NCBI RefSeq assembly: GCF_000025985.1
Contig: NC_003228.3
Coordinates: 2,604,001-2,668,000, forward strand
Reading direction: 5' to 3'
DNA from: Bacteroides fragilis NCTC 9343
GTDB taxonomy: Bacteria > Bacteroidota > Bacteroidia > Bacteroidales > Bacteroidaceae
Length of the DNA: 64,000 nt
Within the stretch, counting starts at the first letter, position 1, and the number at the start of each line of letters is the position of its first letter. Both the position numbers and the translations under genes were made by a program. Under the pieces are notes generated by a model. The model was not told where the DNA came from, did no database searches, and was given only the letters and a program-made list of their open reading frames with translations. Positions 1-9,648 of this stretch are shown in pieces.

Positions 1-1
1 G

Positions 2-502
<501 letters not shown>

Positions 503-513
503 AATAAGGAATC

Positions 514-759
514 ATGAAAGAACTGCATTTGAATATTGTATCGCCGGAAAAAGAGGTCTTTAATGGTGAAGTGAAGAGTGTTACCCTTCCGGGCACCAGT
601 GGAGTCTTTTCTATTCTGCCGCAGCATGCACCGATTGTTTCTTCCCTGCAAGAAGGGACAGTCAGTTACACGACAACGGATGGCGAAGAGCATACGCTGG
701 ATATTCACAGCGGTTTTGTGGAGCTAAGCAATGGTGAAGCTTCCGTTTGCGTATCCTGA
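514..759 (+). CDS. atpC: ATP synthase F1 subunit epsilon, short form
   Basis: Epsilon subunit of the F1 central stalk, 81 residues. It contains the N-terminal beta-sandwich (start MKELHLNIVSPEK, middle FSILPQHAPIVS) that binds gamma and the c-ring. It stops where the two C-terminal helices of the usual 130-140-residue protein would begin. In many bacteria those helices inhibit ATP hydrolysis, so this subunit probably cannot do that. The stop lies 33 bases before the next start and no frame continuation was noticed, so the short form looks natural rather than frameshifted. Confidence 0.93.
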   Translation: MKELHLNIVSPEKEVFNGEVKSVTLPGTSGVFSILPQHAPIVSSLQEGTVSYTTTDGEEHTLDIHSGFVELSNGEASVCVS

Positions 760-792
760 GCCTTGATCTCCGCACAATAATCTGTTTTTACT

Positions 793-1221
793 ATGAATAT
801 GAGCATCACAAAACGCAATTTTCTGGGTTATCTCAGCATCCTTACTCTTGTAGGGGGAGGATTGGGAGCCTTGGTCTTGCATTATCTGGAACCCGGACAT
901 TATTTCGGAGGTTATCCGTTGATACCGGTGTACTTTTATATATTCGGTGTATTTTATATTTATATGTTTGATGCCTGCAGGCGTCATGCACCGGAGAAGA
1001 TGGTGATGCTCTTTTTAGTGGCAAAAGTATTGAAAATGATTGTATCAGTTTTCTTACTAATCATTTATTGTGTGGCTGTGCCCGATTCCGCTATTGAATT
1101 TCTATTGACATTCCTGGCGTTCTATCTGGGCTATCTTATATATGAAAGCTGGTTTTTCTTCGTTTTCGAGTGGAATCAGAAACTTAAAAAGAAATCAAAA
1201 AAATATGAAACAGTTGCGTAA
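793..1221 (+). CDS. AtpI-like four-helix membrane protein of the atp operon
   Basis: A 142-residue hydrophobic protein encoded between atpC and atpB. Four likely transmembrane helices are visible at about residues 9-29, 38-60, 71-95 and 100-125, followed by a Lys-rich cytoplasmic tail. Size, topology and position beside the Fo genes resemble AtpI, which helps c-ring assembly or cation supply in other bacteria. That role is inferred from context, not from a clear motif. The ATG at 793 was used; one at 799 is also possible. Its end overlaps the atpB start by 17 bases, which suggests translational coupling. Confidence 0.7.
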   Translation: MNMSITKRNFLGYLSILTLVGGGLGALVLHYLEPGHYFGGYPLIPVYFYIFGVFYIYMFDACRRHAPEKMVMLFLVAKVLKMIVSVFLLIIYCVAVPDSAIEFLLTFLAFYLGYLIYESWFFFVFEWNQKLKKKSKKYETVA

Positions 1222-2356
1222 CATAGTTGCCGGAATGCTTGTCTTGATAGGAGGAATGTTGCCTGCTACAACCTTTGCACAGGAGCCTGTACCGGGTGAT
1301 ACCACCGCTACTTTGCAGCAGGAGATTATTGTAGGTAAAGACACAATCAATCAGGAAGCTAATCAGGTAGATGTAAAAGGCATTGTGTTCGGCCATATTG
1401 GAGATTCTTACGAGTGGCATATCACGAATATAGGAAAAACTTCGATTTGCATTCCGTTGCCGATTATCGTGTATAGCGAAACTTCTGGTTGGCATGCTTT
1501 TCTGTCTTCGCGCCTAGAAGAGAATGGCGGCAAATACGAGGGATTTTATATAGCTCCTGCCGGGAGCAAGTATGAGGGGAAAGTAGTAGAACGTAATGCG
1601 ACGGGAGAGGAAGTACGTCCGTGGGATATTTCCATTACAAAGGTAACTTTGTCTCTCTTTATCAATAGCGCTATTTTGCTGGCGATCATTCTGAGTGTAG
1701 CGCATTGGTATCGCAAACGTGAACAGGGTGCATATGCTCCGGGAGGATTTATCGGATTTATGGAGATGTTTATTATGATGGTTCATGATGATGTGATTAA
1801 GAGTTGTGTGGGACCCAACTATAAAAAGTTTGCTCCCTATCTGCTCACAGCCTTTTTCTTCATTTTCATTAACAATATTATGGGACTGATCCCCATCTTT
1901 CCCGGAGGAGCGAATGTAACCGGAAATATTGCCATAACATTGGTATTAGCTTTATTCACATTCGTTATTGTTAATATATTCGGAACAAAACACTATTGGA
2001 AAGATATTTTCTGGCCTGATGTTCCCTGGTGGCTGAAGGTACCTATACCCATGATGCCGTTTATCGAATTTTTCGGTGTATTTACCAAACCGTTTGCCTT
2101 GATGATCCGTCTGTTTGCCAACATGTTGTCCGGACACATGGCCATGTTAGTGCTTACCTGCCTGATATTTATATCGGCAAGCATGGGACCGGCTATCAAT
2201 GGTTCGCTTACGGTGGCTTCCGTATTATTCAACATCTTTATGAATTTGCTGGAAGTGTTGGTTGCCTTTATTCAGGCTTATGTGTTCACGATGTTATCTG
2301 CTGTATTCATCGGACTGGCCCAGGAAGGCGGTAAAAAAGAAGAAGTAAAAGAATAA
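1205..2356 (+). CDS. atpB: ATP synthase Fo subunit a with N-terminal extension
   Basis: Subunit a forms the proton half-channels beside the c-ring. The chosen ATG at 1205 gives 383 residues starting MKQLRNIVAGML, which looks like a signal peptide ending near TFAQ; the frame is open upstream to 1142 but that start would sit deep inside the preceding gene. About 125 extracytoplasmic residues come before the first core helix. The core contains NNIMGLIP and the IRLFANMLSGH helix with the essential stator arginine. Subunit a is about 270 residues in E. coli, so the extension is substantial. High confidence in function, moderate in the start. Confidence 0.94.
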   Translation: MKQLRNIVAGMLVLIGGMLPATTFAQEPVPGDTTATLQQEIIVGKDTINQEANQVDVKGIVFGHIGDSYEWHITNIGKTSICIPLPIIVYSETSGWHAFLSSRLEENGGKYEGFYIAPAGSKYEGKVVERNATGEEVRPWDISITKVTLSLFINSAILLAIILSVAHWYRKREQGAYAPGGFIGFMEMFIMMVHDDVIKSCVGPNYKKFAPYLLTAFFFIFINNIMGLIPIFPGGANVTGNIAITLVLALFTFVIVNIFGTKHYWKDIFWPDVPWWLKVPIPMMPFIEFFGVFTKPFALMIRLFANMLSGHMAMLVLTCLIFISASMGPAINGSLTVASVLFNIFMNLLEVLVAFIQAYVFTMLSAVFIGLAQEGGKKEEVKE

Positions 2357-2361
2357 TATAA

Positions 2362-2640
<279 letters not shown>

Positions 2641-2655
2641 TAAACAAGGAAGATT

Positions 2656-3153
2656 ATGTCATTGTTACTACCCGATAGTGGCCTGATATTCTGGATGCTC
2701 CTTTCTTTTGGAATTGTATTCGCAGTATTGGCAAAATACGGCTTCCCCGTCATTATTAAGATGGTGGAAGGCCGTAAAACCTACATTGACGAATCATTGG
2801 AGGTAGCCAGAGAAGCAAACGCCCAGTTGTCACGACTGAAAGAGGAGGGCGAAGCTATTGTGGCTGCCGCTAACAAGGAACAGGGACGTATCATGAAAGA
2901 GGCTATGCAGGAACGTGAAAAGATTATTTACGAGGCCCGCAAACAAGCTGAAATAGCTGCTCAGAAGGAACTGGATGAAGTGAAACGACAGATTCAGATT
3001 GAAAAAGACGAAGCCATACGTGATATCCGTCGGCAGGTAGCTCTGCTTTCTGTGGATATAGCCGAGAAGGTCATTCGCAAAAATCTGGATGATAAACAAG
3101 AGCAGATGGGAATGATTGACCGTATGCTTGATGAAGTATTAACGAAGAACTAA
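2656..3153 (+). CDS. atpF: ATP synthase Fo subunit b
   Basis: Peripheral-stalk subunit b, 165 residues. An N-terminal membrane helix (about residues 7-28, ending KYGFPVI) is followed by a long charged alpha-helical region rich in Glu, Lys and Arg (about 35-145) that would dimerise and reach subunit delta. Length and layout are normal for the family. It lies 15 bases after atpE and 9 bases before atpH, in line with cotranscription. Confidence 0.95.
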   Translation: MSLLLPDSGLIFWMLLSFGIVFAVLAKYGFPVIIKMVEGRKTYIDESLEVAREANAQLSRLKEEGEAIVAAANKEQGRIMKEAMQEREKIIYEARKQAEIAAQKELDEVKRQIQIEKDEAIRDIRRQVALLSVDIAEKVIRKNLDDKQEQMGMIDRMLDEVLTKN

Positions 3154-3162
3154 CAGAAGAAG

Positions 3163-3723
3163 ATGGAAGTCGGAATAATTTCAATGCGGTATGCGAAAGC
3201 TCTGATGGCTTATGCTGAAGAGAGAGGAGCGGAGGAGAGGCTTTATCATGAGCTTGTCACACTGGCGCACAGTTTCCGTACTGTGAAGGGATTTTGTGCC
3301 GTGCTTGACAATCCTATTGTTTCTGTTAACGAAAAGTTTAATCTGATCTGTACGGCAGCCGATGGGGACCATAAACCGAGTGAAGAATTTATTCGTTTCA
3401 TTCGGTTGGTACTCAAGGAGAGAAGGGAGACCTATCTGCAATTTATGAGTCTGATGTATCTGGATCTTTACCGGAAGAAGAAACACATCGGTGTAGGGAA
3501 ACTGATCACTGCTGTTCCGGTAGACAAAGCTACAGAAGAGCGTATCCGACAAACTGCTGCACATATTTTGCATGCATATATGGAGTTGGAAACAGTGGTT
3601 GACCCTTCTATAGAAGGCGGCTTCGTTTTCGATATTAACGATTACCGACTGGATGCCAGTATCGCTACACAGTTGAAGAAAGTCAAACAACAATTCATTG
3701 ATAAGAATCGAAGAATTGTATAA
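3163..3723 (+). CDS. atpH: ATP synthase F1 subunit delta
   Basis: Delta (OSCP-like) subunit linking the peripheral stalk to the top of F1, 186 residues. The N-terminal helical part starts with the family-typical SMRYAKALMAYAEERG, and the C-terminal part contains VDPSIEGGFVFDINDYRLDA, a variant of the conserved delta signature. Standard length. It is placed directly between atpF and atpA with 9- and 13-base gaps. Confidence 0.94.
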   Translation: MEVGIISMRYAKALMAYAEERGAEERLYHELVTLAHSFRTVKGFCAVLDNPIVSVNEKFNLICTAADGDHKPSEEFIRFIRLVLKERRETYLQFMSLMYLDLYRKKKHIGVGKLITAVPVDKATEERIRQTAAHILHAYMELETVVDPSIEGGFVFDINDYRLDASIATQLKKVKQQFIDKNRRIV

Positions 3724-3736
3724 TTAGTGAAAAATT

Positions 3737-5320
3737 ATGTCTGAAAATATAAGAGTAAGCGAAGTATCCGACATTCTGCGGCAGCAGCTTGAAGGGATCG
3801 AGACCAAAGTGCAGCTTGACGAAATAGGTACGGTGCTACAGGTAAGCGATGGTGTAGTGCGTATTTATGGTCTACGCAATGCCGAGGCCAACGAACTACT
3901 TGAATTTGACAATGGTATCAAGGCCATTGTGATGAACTTGGAAGAAGATAATGTAGGTGCCGTGTTGCTGGGACCGACGGATAAAATCAAGGAGGGATTT
4001 ACGGTGAAACGTACCAAGCGAATTGCTTCTATCCGTGTGGGAGAAAGTATGTTGGGACGCGTTATCGACCCGTTGGGTGAACCATTGGATGGAAAAGGGC
4101 TGATAGGAGGTGAACTTTATGAAATGCCGCTGGAGCGTAAAGCTCCCGGGGTCATCTATCGTCAGCCGGTGAATCAACCTTTGCAAACGGGTCTGAAGGC
4201 TGTTGATGCAATGATCCCTATCGGTCGTGGACAGCGTGAGCTGATAATCGGTGACCGACAGACGGGTAAGACATCGATAGCCATTGATACGATCATCAAT
4301 CAGCGAAGTAATTATGAAGCAGGTGATCCTGTATATTGTATTTATGTAGCTATCGGACAAAAAGGTTCCACGGTAGCTTCTATCGTAAACACCTTACGCC
4401 AATATGGTGCGATGGATTATACTATTGTGGTGGCGGCTACAGCTGGAGACCCGGCTGCATTGCAATATTTTGCTCCGTTTGCGGGGGCTGCCATCGGTGA
4501 GTATTTTCGTGATACCGGCCGACATGCACTGGTTGTTTATGATGATTTGTCGAAACAAGCAGTATCTTACCGTGAAGTGTCTTTGATTCTCCGTCGCCCC
4601 TCGGGACGTGAAGCCTATCCGGGCGATATTTTCTATTTACACTCCCGTTTGCTGGAGCGTGCAGCCAAGATTATTAATCAGGAAGAAGTGGCCCGTGAGA
4701 TGAACGATTTGCCCGAAAGCCTGAAAGGTAAAGTGAAAGGTGGAGGTTCGCTGACAGCATTGCCTATTATTGAAACTCAGGCCGGAGACGTTTCTGCCTA
4801 TATTCCGACTAATGTGATCTCTATTACAGACGGTCAGATATTCCTTGATACGGATTTATTCAATCAAGGTAATCGTCCGGCTATTAATGTAGGTATATCG
4901 GTTTCCCGTGTGGGAGGTAATGCGCAGATTAAGGCTATGAAGAAAGTGGCCGGTACATTGAAAATCGATCAGGCACAATATCGCGAATTGGAAGCATTCT
5001 CCAAATTTAGTGGAGATATGGATCCGGTTACCGCACTGACCATTGACAAGGGGCAGAAAAACGCCCGTTTGCTGGTTCAGCCCCAATACTCTCCAATGCC
5101 GGTAGAGAAGCAGATTGCCATTCTCTATTGCGGTATCCACGGATTATTGCGAAATGTTCCGTTGGATAAGGTAGAAGATTTTGAAGCAGCGTTCCTCAAT
5201 ACACTCGCTCTCGATCATCAGGCGGATGTGCTGGATGTATTGAAAACCGGAGTGATCAATGACGAGGTAACGAAGGCCATTGAAGAAACGGCGGCAATGG
5301 TTGCCAAACAGTATAGTTAA
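3737..5320 (+). CDS. atpA: ATP synthase F1 subunit alpha
   Basis: Non-catalytic nucleotide-binding alpha subunit of F1, 527 residues. The N-terminal beta-barrel is followed by the nucleotide-binding domain with Walker [10 protein letters not shown] (residues 172-180) and the alpha-type segment [17 protein letters not shown], then a C-terminal helical domain. Full length with no visible defect. It lies 13 bases after atpH and 21 before atpG. Confidence 0.97.
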   Translation: MSENIRVSEVSDILRQQLEGIETKVQLDEIGTVLQVSDGVVRIYGLRNAEANELLEFDNGIKAIVMNLEEDNVGAVLLGPTDKIKEGFTVKRTKRIASIRVGESMLGRVIDPLGEPLDGKGLIGGELYEMPLERKAPGVIYRQPVNQPLQTGLKAVDAMIPIGRGQRELIIGDRQTGKTSIAIDTIINQRSNYEAGDPVYCIYVAIGQKGSTVASIVNTLRQYGAMDYTIVVAATAGDPAALQYFAPFAGAAIGEYFRDTGRHALVVYDDLSKQAVSYREVSLILRRPSGREAYPGDIFYLHSRLLERAAKIINQEEVAREMNDLPESLKGKVKGGGSLTALPIIETQAGDVSAYIPTNVISITDGQIFLDTDLFNQGNRPAINVGISVSRVGGNAQIKAMKKVAGTLKIDQAQYRELEAFSKFSGDMDPVTALTIDKGQKNARLLVQPQYSPMPVEKQIAILYCGIHGLLRNVPLDKVEDFEAAFLNTLALDHQADVLDVLKTGVINDEVTKAIEETAAMVAKQYS

Positions 5321-5341
5321 TTATAAATCATTTAGAAGATT

Positions 5342-6214
5342 ATGGCTTCACTAAAAGAAGTAAAAACCAGAATAAATTCGGTACAAAGTACCCGAAAAAT
5401 CACTTCAGCAATGAAGATGGTGGCTTCTGCCAAGTTACACAAGGCGCAGGGAGCCATTGAGAATATGTTGCCTTATCAGAGGAAGTTGAATAAGATTCTG
5501 ACTAACTTTCTGAGTGCTGATCTTCCGGTAGAGTCTCCGTTCTGTGTGGAACGTCCCGTCAAGCGGGTCGCTATTGTGGCTTTTTCTTCCAACAGTTCTT
5601 TATGCGGTGCTTTCAATGCGAATGTACTGAAAATGTTTTTGCAGACGGTGGGAGAATATCGCGAGTTGGGACAAGATAATATCCTGATCTATCCGGTGGG
5701 CAAAAAAATAGAGGAGGCTGTCAAGAAGTTAGGATTCTTTCCTCAAGGCAGTTATCAGAAGTTGGCAGATAAACCGTCGTATGATGAAGCCGCTGCATTG
5801 GCCAAATTGTTGATGGAACTTTTTCTGGAAAAAAATATCGACCGTGTGGAATTGATTTATCACCATTTCAAGTCAATGGGGGTACAAGAACTGTTGCGTG
5901 AAAGATATTTACCGATTGACTTGTCTGCCGTTCAAAATGACGAAGAGAGAGGTGGAGTAGTGAATGACTATATCATAGAACCTTCTGCAGCTCAATTGAT
6001 AGCAGACTTGATTCCGCAGGTGTTGAGTCAGAAGATATTTACAGCTGCTCTCGATTCTAATGCATCCGAACATGCTGCACGTACTTTGGCTATGCAGATA
6101 GCGACGGACAATGCCAACGAACTGATTCAGGAGTTGACAAAGCAGTATAATAAAACCCGCCAGCAGGCCATTACAAATGAATTGCTCGATATTGTAGGTG
6201 GCAGTATGGCATAG
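5342..6214 (+). CDS. atpG: ATP synthase F1 subunit gamma
   Basis: Central rotor shaft of F1, 290 residues. The N-terminal helix carries RINSVQSTRKITSAMKMVA and the C-terminal helix carries the ARTLAMQIATDNANELI block; these pair into the coiled coil that turns inside the alpha/beta ring. It is the last gene of the operon and is followed by a strong hairpin at 6233-6292. Normal length. Confidence 0.96.
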   Translation: MASLKEVKTRINSVQSTRKITSAMKMVASAKLHKAQGAIENMLPYQRKLNKILTNFLSADLPVESPFCVERPVKRVAIVAFSSNSSLCGAFNANVLKMFLQTVGEYRELGQDNILIYPVGKKIEEAVKKLGFFPQGSYQKLADKPSYDEAAALAKLLMELFLEKNIDRVELIYHHFKSMGVQELLRERYLPIDLSAVQNDEERGGVVNDYIIEPSAAQLIADLIPQVLSQKIFTAALDSNASEHAARTLAMQIATDNANELIQELTKQYNKTRQQAITNELLDIVGGSMA

Positions 6215-6232
6215 ATTTCCACACCAAAGTAT

Positions 6233-6292
6233 ACAAAGGTCACGGAATGGTTATTAATGAAAAGTTGATAACCTTCATTCCGTGACCTTTGT
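6233..6292 (+). terminator. Long hairpin ending the atp operon
   Basis: A perfect 17-bp inverted repeat (6233-6249 with 6276-6292, arm acaaaggtcacggaatg) encloses a second 6-bp stem (ggttat 6249-6254 with ataacc 6268-6273). It lies 18 bases after the atpG stop. No long T-run follows, so it may act as a terminator, an RNA-stabilising 3' end, or both. Confidence 0.75.
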
Positions 6293-6322
6293 GGTTTCTA
6301 CCGTGAAATAACTTATTATTAT

Positions 6323-6354
6323 ATTGCTTTCTTCTTTCTTTTGCTTTAACTTTG
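6323..6354 (+). promoter_or_regulatory. Bacteroides-type promoter for the helicase gene
   Basis: The -7 box TAACTTTG (6347-6354) matches TAnnTTTG exactly. A TTG at 6323-6325 lies 21 bases upstream, a fair -33 element. Transcription would start near 6361, about 10 bases before the ATG at 6372. This supports that start over the TTG at 6324. Confidence 0.6.
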
Positions 6355-6371
6355 TCGCAAAGTATTATTGC

Positions 6372-8906
6372 ATGGAAGAGAACCACGAAATAGAATTAGC
6401 CTGGCAAGTCATTGAAAATACCGGTACGCATCTTTTTCTGACAGGAAAGGCCGGAACCGGAAAAACAACTTTTCTCCGTCGGTTAAAAGAACTTACCCCA
6501 AAGCGTATGGTAGTGGTTGCACCTACGGGGATTGCTGCCATTAATGCCGGAGGTGTCACTATACACTCCTTTTTTCAGTTGAACTTCGCACCTTACATTC
6601 CGGAAAGCACATTTAATTCTGCTCAGCAAGGTTTTCATAAATTCGGAAAAGAAAAAATCAATATTATCCGTAGTATGGACTTGTTGGTGATCGATGAAAT
6701 CAGTATGGTACGTGCCGATCAACTGGATGCAATTGATGCTGTACTGCGTCGGTATCGTGATCGCTCGAAACCTTTCGGCGGTGTTCAGCTCCTGATGATA
6801 GGCGACTTGCAGCAATTGGCTCCCGTGGTGAAAGAAGAGGACTGGAGCCTGTTGAGCTCTTACTATGATACAGCATTTTTCTTTGGCAGTCATTCACTGA
6901 AAGAGACGGAATATATCACGATAGAGTTAAAGAAAGTCTATCGGCAAAGTGATATGGAATTTGTCGGATTATTGAATAAAATCAGAGAGAAAGAGGCAGA
7001 CGACGCTGTTCTGGAAGAATTGAACAAACGTTATCTTCCGGGATTCCGTCCGAGAGAGGAAGAAGGATATATCCGACTGACTACACATAACTATCAGGCT
7101 CAGCAATATAACGACCGACAACTGCTTTCTCTTTCAGGAAGAGCTTTCAGTTTCCAGGCGAAGGTGGAAGGCACTTTTCCGGAATCGGCATACCCGGCTG
7201 ATGAAATGCTTACCGTTAAGGAAGGGGCTCAGATAATGTTTATTAAAAACGATTCTTCCGGTGAACATCGATATTATAATGGAATGATCGGTTTGGTTAC
7301 GGCTGTCAGTAAAGATGGCATCCGGGTGAAAGGGAACGGAGAATCACAGGACTTTCTGCTTGAAACCGAAGAATGGACAAATAGTAAATACAGCCTGAAT
7401 CCGCAGACGAAAGAGATTACCGAAGAGGTGGAAGGTACTTTCCGGCAATATCCCATTCGTCTGGCATGGGCAATAACCATCCATAAAAGCCAGGGGTTAA
7501 CTTTCGAACGTGCAATCATTGATGCAAATGCCTCTTTTGCCCATGGACAGGTTTATGTCGCTCTGAGTCGTTGTAAGTCGCTTCAGGGATTGGTGCTTAG
7601 TTCTCCTTTAAGGCGAGAGTCCATTATCAGTGACGATACGATTGATGAATTTACCCGTAATGCCGGAGAGATGACTCCCGACAAGCATAAATTGGCTCTA
7701 TTGCGTCAACATTACTTCTATGAATTGTTGTGCGAACAGTTTGATTTTCATCCGATTGAACAGCATTTTTTACGTTTGCTTCGCTTGCTTGACGAGCATT
7801 TATATCGTCTCTATCCAAAGTTGTTGGAACGATATAAGACAACTGCCGATCTGTATAAAACGCAGATAATGAAAGTCGCCGATACATTTAAACTGCAATA
7901 TTCTGCCCTATTGATGGGGGCTGAAGATTATACCGCCAACCCGAAATTGAATGAACGGGTTATGGCCGGTGCCCACTATTTCCGTCAACATCTGGAAGAT
8001 TTATTAACTCCGCTGATTACTTCTACAAAAGTAGAAACGGATAATAAAGAACTGAAAAAGAAATTCTCCGAAGCGGCAGATGCAATGAAGACAGCATTGC
8101 ACGTAAAGCTGGGGACCTTGTGCTATACTGAGAAAGAAGGTTTTTCTGTTTCCGCATTTCTAAAACAGAAGGCTGTTCTTACGTTATCTGTTTCGGGAGG
8201 AGAAGCTGCGTCTTCTTCCGGAAGATCGGAGCGTAAATCCCGGACAGCCGAGAAAATAGAAGTACCGACTGATATTCTTCATCCGGAATTATATAAGCAA
8301 TTGATTGCCTGGAGAAATTCTGAAGCTGCAAAAGCTGGTTTGCCTGTATATACCATCATACAGCAGAAAGCAATTCTGGGTATTGTAAACCTCTTGCCGA
8401 ATGATGCGGCTTCACTGATACGTATTCCGTATTTCGGAAAACGCGGTGCCGAAAAATACGGTGATGCCTTGCTTGAAATGGTGAACCGATACGTAGAGGA
8501 GCATGGCATAGAACGTCCGCAAATGCCAACAGCGACGTTGACTGTCAATAATGGGATTAAAACGTCGAAAGAGCCCAAACCTTTAAAAGAGGCTAAATCG
8601 GTGAAAGAACCGAAGCCTGATACCAAAGAGGTAACGTATCGTCTTTTCAGGCAGGGGAAGAGTATTGAAGAAATAGCCAAGGAACGCGAGCTGGTTTCCG
8701 GAACCATAGCGGGACATCTGGAACACTATGTACGCTCTGGTGAAGTTAAAATAGAGCAGTTGGTGGCAAGAGAGAAAATCACGAAAATCATCCGTTACGT
8801 ACAGGCCCATGGAAGTGATAAAGGACTGACGGTTATTAAAGCAGCTTTGGGGGATGATGTCTCATATGCAGATATAAGGTTGGTACTTGCTGCCGGAATA
8901 AAATAG
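6372..8906 (+). CDS. PIF1/RecD-like DNA helicase with HRDC and HTH C-terminal modules
   Basis: An 844-residue superfamily 1 helicase, probably acting in genome maintenance. Walker A is GKAGTGKTT (residues 25-33) and Walker B is VIDEIS (106-111). GDLQQLAP and the C-terminal motor motif VYVALSRCKSLQGL are as in PIF1/RecD2 enzymes. Residues about 640-720 resemble an HRDC nucleic-acid-binding domain (LHPELYKQLIAWRN) and the last about 100 residues form a helicase-associated helix-turn-helix region (GKSIEEIAKE, SGTIAGHLEHYVRSGE). Monocistronic, with its own promoter. Substrate preference cannot be read from the sequence. Confidence 0.88.
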   Translation: MEENHEIELAWQVIENTGTHLFLTGKAGTGKTTFLRRLKELTPKRMVVVAPTGIAAINAGGVTIHSFFQLNFAPYIPESTFNSAQQGFHKFGKEKINIIRSMDLLVIDEISMVRADQLDAIDAVLRRYRDRSKPFGGVQLLMIGDLQQLAPVVKEEDWSLLSSYYDTAFFFGSHSLKETEYITIELKKVYRQSDMEFVGLLNKIREKEADDAVLEELNKRYLPGFRPREEEGYIRLTTHNYQAQQYNDRQLLSLSGRAFSFQAKVEGTFPESAYPADEMLTVKEGAQIMFIKNDSSGEHRYYNGMIGLVTAVSKDGIRVKGNGESQDFLLETEEWTNSKYSLNPQTKEITEEVEGTFRQYPIRLAWAITIHKSQGLTFERAIIDANASFAHGQVYVALSRCKSLQGLVLSSPLRRESIISDDTIDEFTRNAGEMTPDKHKLALLRQHYFYELLCEQFDFHPIEQHFLRLLRLLDEHLYRLYPKLLERYKTTADLYKTQIMKVADTFKLQYSALLMGAEDYTANPKLNERVMAGAHYFRQHLEDLLTPLITSTKVETDNKELKKKFSEAADAMKTALHVKLGTLCYTEKEGFSVSAFLKQKAVLTLSVSGGEAASSSGRSERKSRTAEKIEVPTDILHPELYKQLIAWRNSEAAKAGLPVYTIIQQKAILGIVNLLPNDAASLIRIPYFGKRGAEKYGDALLEMVNRYVEEHGIERPQMPTATLTVNNGIKTSKEPKPLKEAKSVKEPKPDTKEVTYRLFRQGKSIEEIAKERELVSGTIAGHLEHYVRSGEVKIEQLVAREKITKIIRYVQAHGSDKGLTVIKAALGDDVSYADIRLVLAAGIK

Positions 8907-8937
8907 TCATATTAATTTCAAGAGAGTGTTTCATAAC

Positions 8938-9019
8938 TCACCACAGGGGTACACAGAGTCACACAGAGTAAGCTTAATCTATTCTATTTATCTGTGTGAA
9001 TCCGTGTAATCTGTGGTGA
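8938..9019. repeat. Imperfect palindrome, dispersed intergenic element (copy 1)
   Basis: Arms 8938-8970 and 8989-9019 pair imperfectly, from tcaccacag/ctgtggtga inwards. It lies between two convergent genes and could terminate transcription in both directions. A related palindrome with the same CACCACAG ends occurs at 48743-48795, so it looks like a repeated genomic element. Confidence 0.65.
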
Positions 9020-9063
9020 ATACGGGTTTCGATACCCCTTCATTAAATGATTGATCCGGTAAA

Positions 9064-9420
9064 TTATAACAAAACTTCTTCTATCAATGCTTTTAACTGG
9101 GTTTTATTCATAGTTCCTAATTTCATACTTGGTTTTCCTCCCATCGGACAAAGCAACAGGTTAGGGATTGTACGAATGGCAAAAGCAGCCTCCAGTTCCG
9201 GTTCCTGATCTACATCCACTTTATAAATATCTATTTTCCCATCATATTCTACAGCCAGTTGGTCGAGTATAGGTGACAGGGCTTTGCAATATACACACCA
9301 GGGAGCATGAAAATCTACCAGGCAAGGTTTATCACCTTTAAAATCCCATTTATTCGGGTATTCTTGGAATTCGGCCACTTTCTCTACGAAGCTTTCTTTT
9401 GTTAAATCAATGACTTTCAT
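9064..9420 (-). CDS. Thioredoxin-family protein
   Basis: A 118-residue thioredoxin fold without a signal peptide, so probably a cytoplasmic dithiol reductase. The redox motif is WCVYC (Cys42 and Cys45) after VDFHAP, and the cis-proline loop is TIPNLLL (Pro86). The CVYC centre differs from the classical CGPC, so redox potential or partner choice may differ. It stands alone, convergent with the helicase gene. A -7 box lies at 9465-9472. I cannot tell whether it is the main thioredoxin. Confidence 0.9.
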   Translation of the reverse strand: MKVIDLTKESFVEKVAEFQEYPNKWDFKGDKPCLVDFHAPWCVYCKALSPILDQLAVEYDGKIDIYKVDVDQEPELEAAFAIRTIPNLLLCPMGGKPSMKLGTMNKTQLKALIEEVLL

Positions 9421-9464
9421 ATTTTTACTTTTTTAGTGATTACTTATTTATTTCTTTGATGTTG

Positions 9465-9472
9465 CAAAGATA
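9465..9472 (-). promoter_or_regulatory. -7 box for the thioredoxin gene
   Basis: CAAAGATA on the plus strand reads TATCTTTG on the minus strand, an exact TAnnTTTG match about 45 bases upstream of the ATG. No clear -33 TTTG was seen. Confidence 0.5.
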
Positions 9473-9620
9473 GGAAGATAGATCTTATTGTCAGATAGCT
9501 ATTTCTCCTATTATATTAGCAATTCTTCCTTGTCCCGTTTTTTCTGCTTTCTAATAACTTTCTAATCTTATCTGAGTATCTTATAATTGCTTTCAAACGG
9601 TTTGCTTCATGGGGGAGTTG

Positions 9621-9628
9621 TACTTTTG
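9621..9628 (+). promoter_or_regulatory. -7 box for the metal-efflux operon
   Basis: TACTTTTG is an exact TAnnTTTG match 20 bases ahead of the first efflux gene. TTTG at 9601-9604 may be the -33 element, although the 16-base spacing is short. Confidence 0.5.
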
Positions 9629-9648
9629 CTTCCAAAATAACAAGGACT

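Noticed and set aside
1142..1204. Longer N-terminus of subunit a starting at 1142
   Set aside because: It lies within the preceding gene and would place the signal peptide 21 residues in; the ATG at 1205 fits better.
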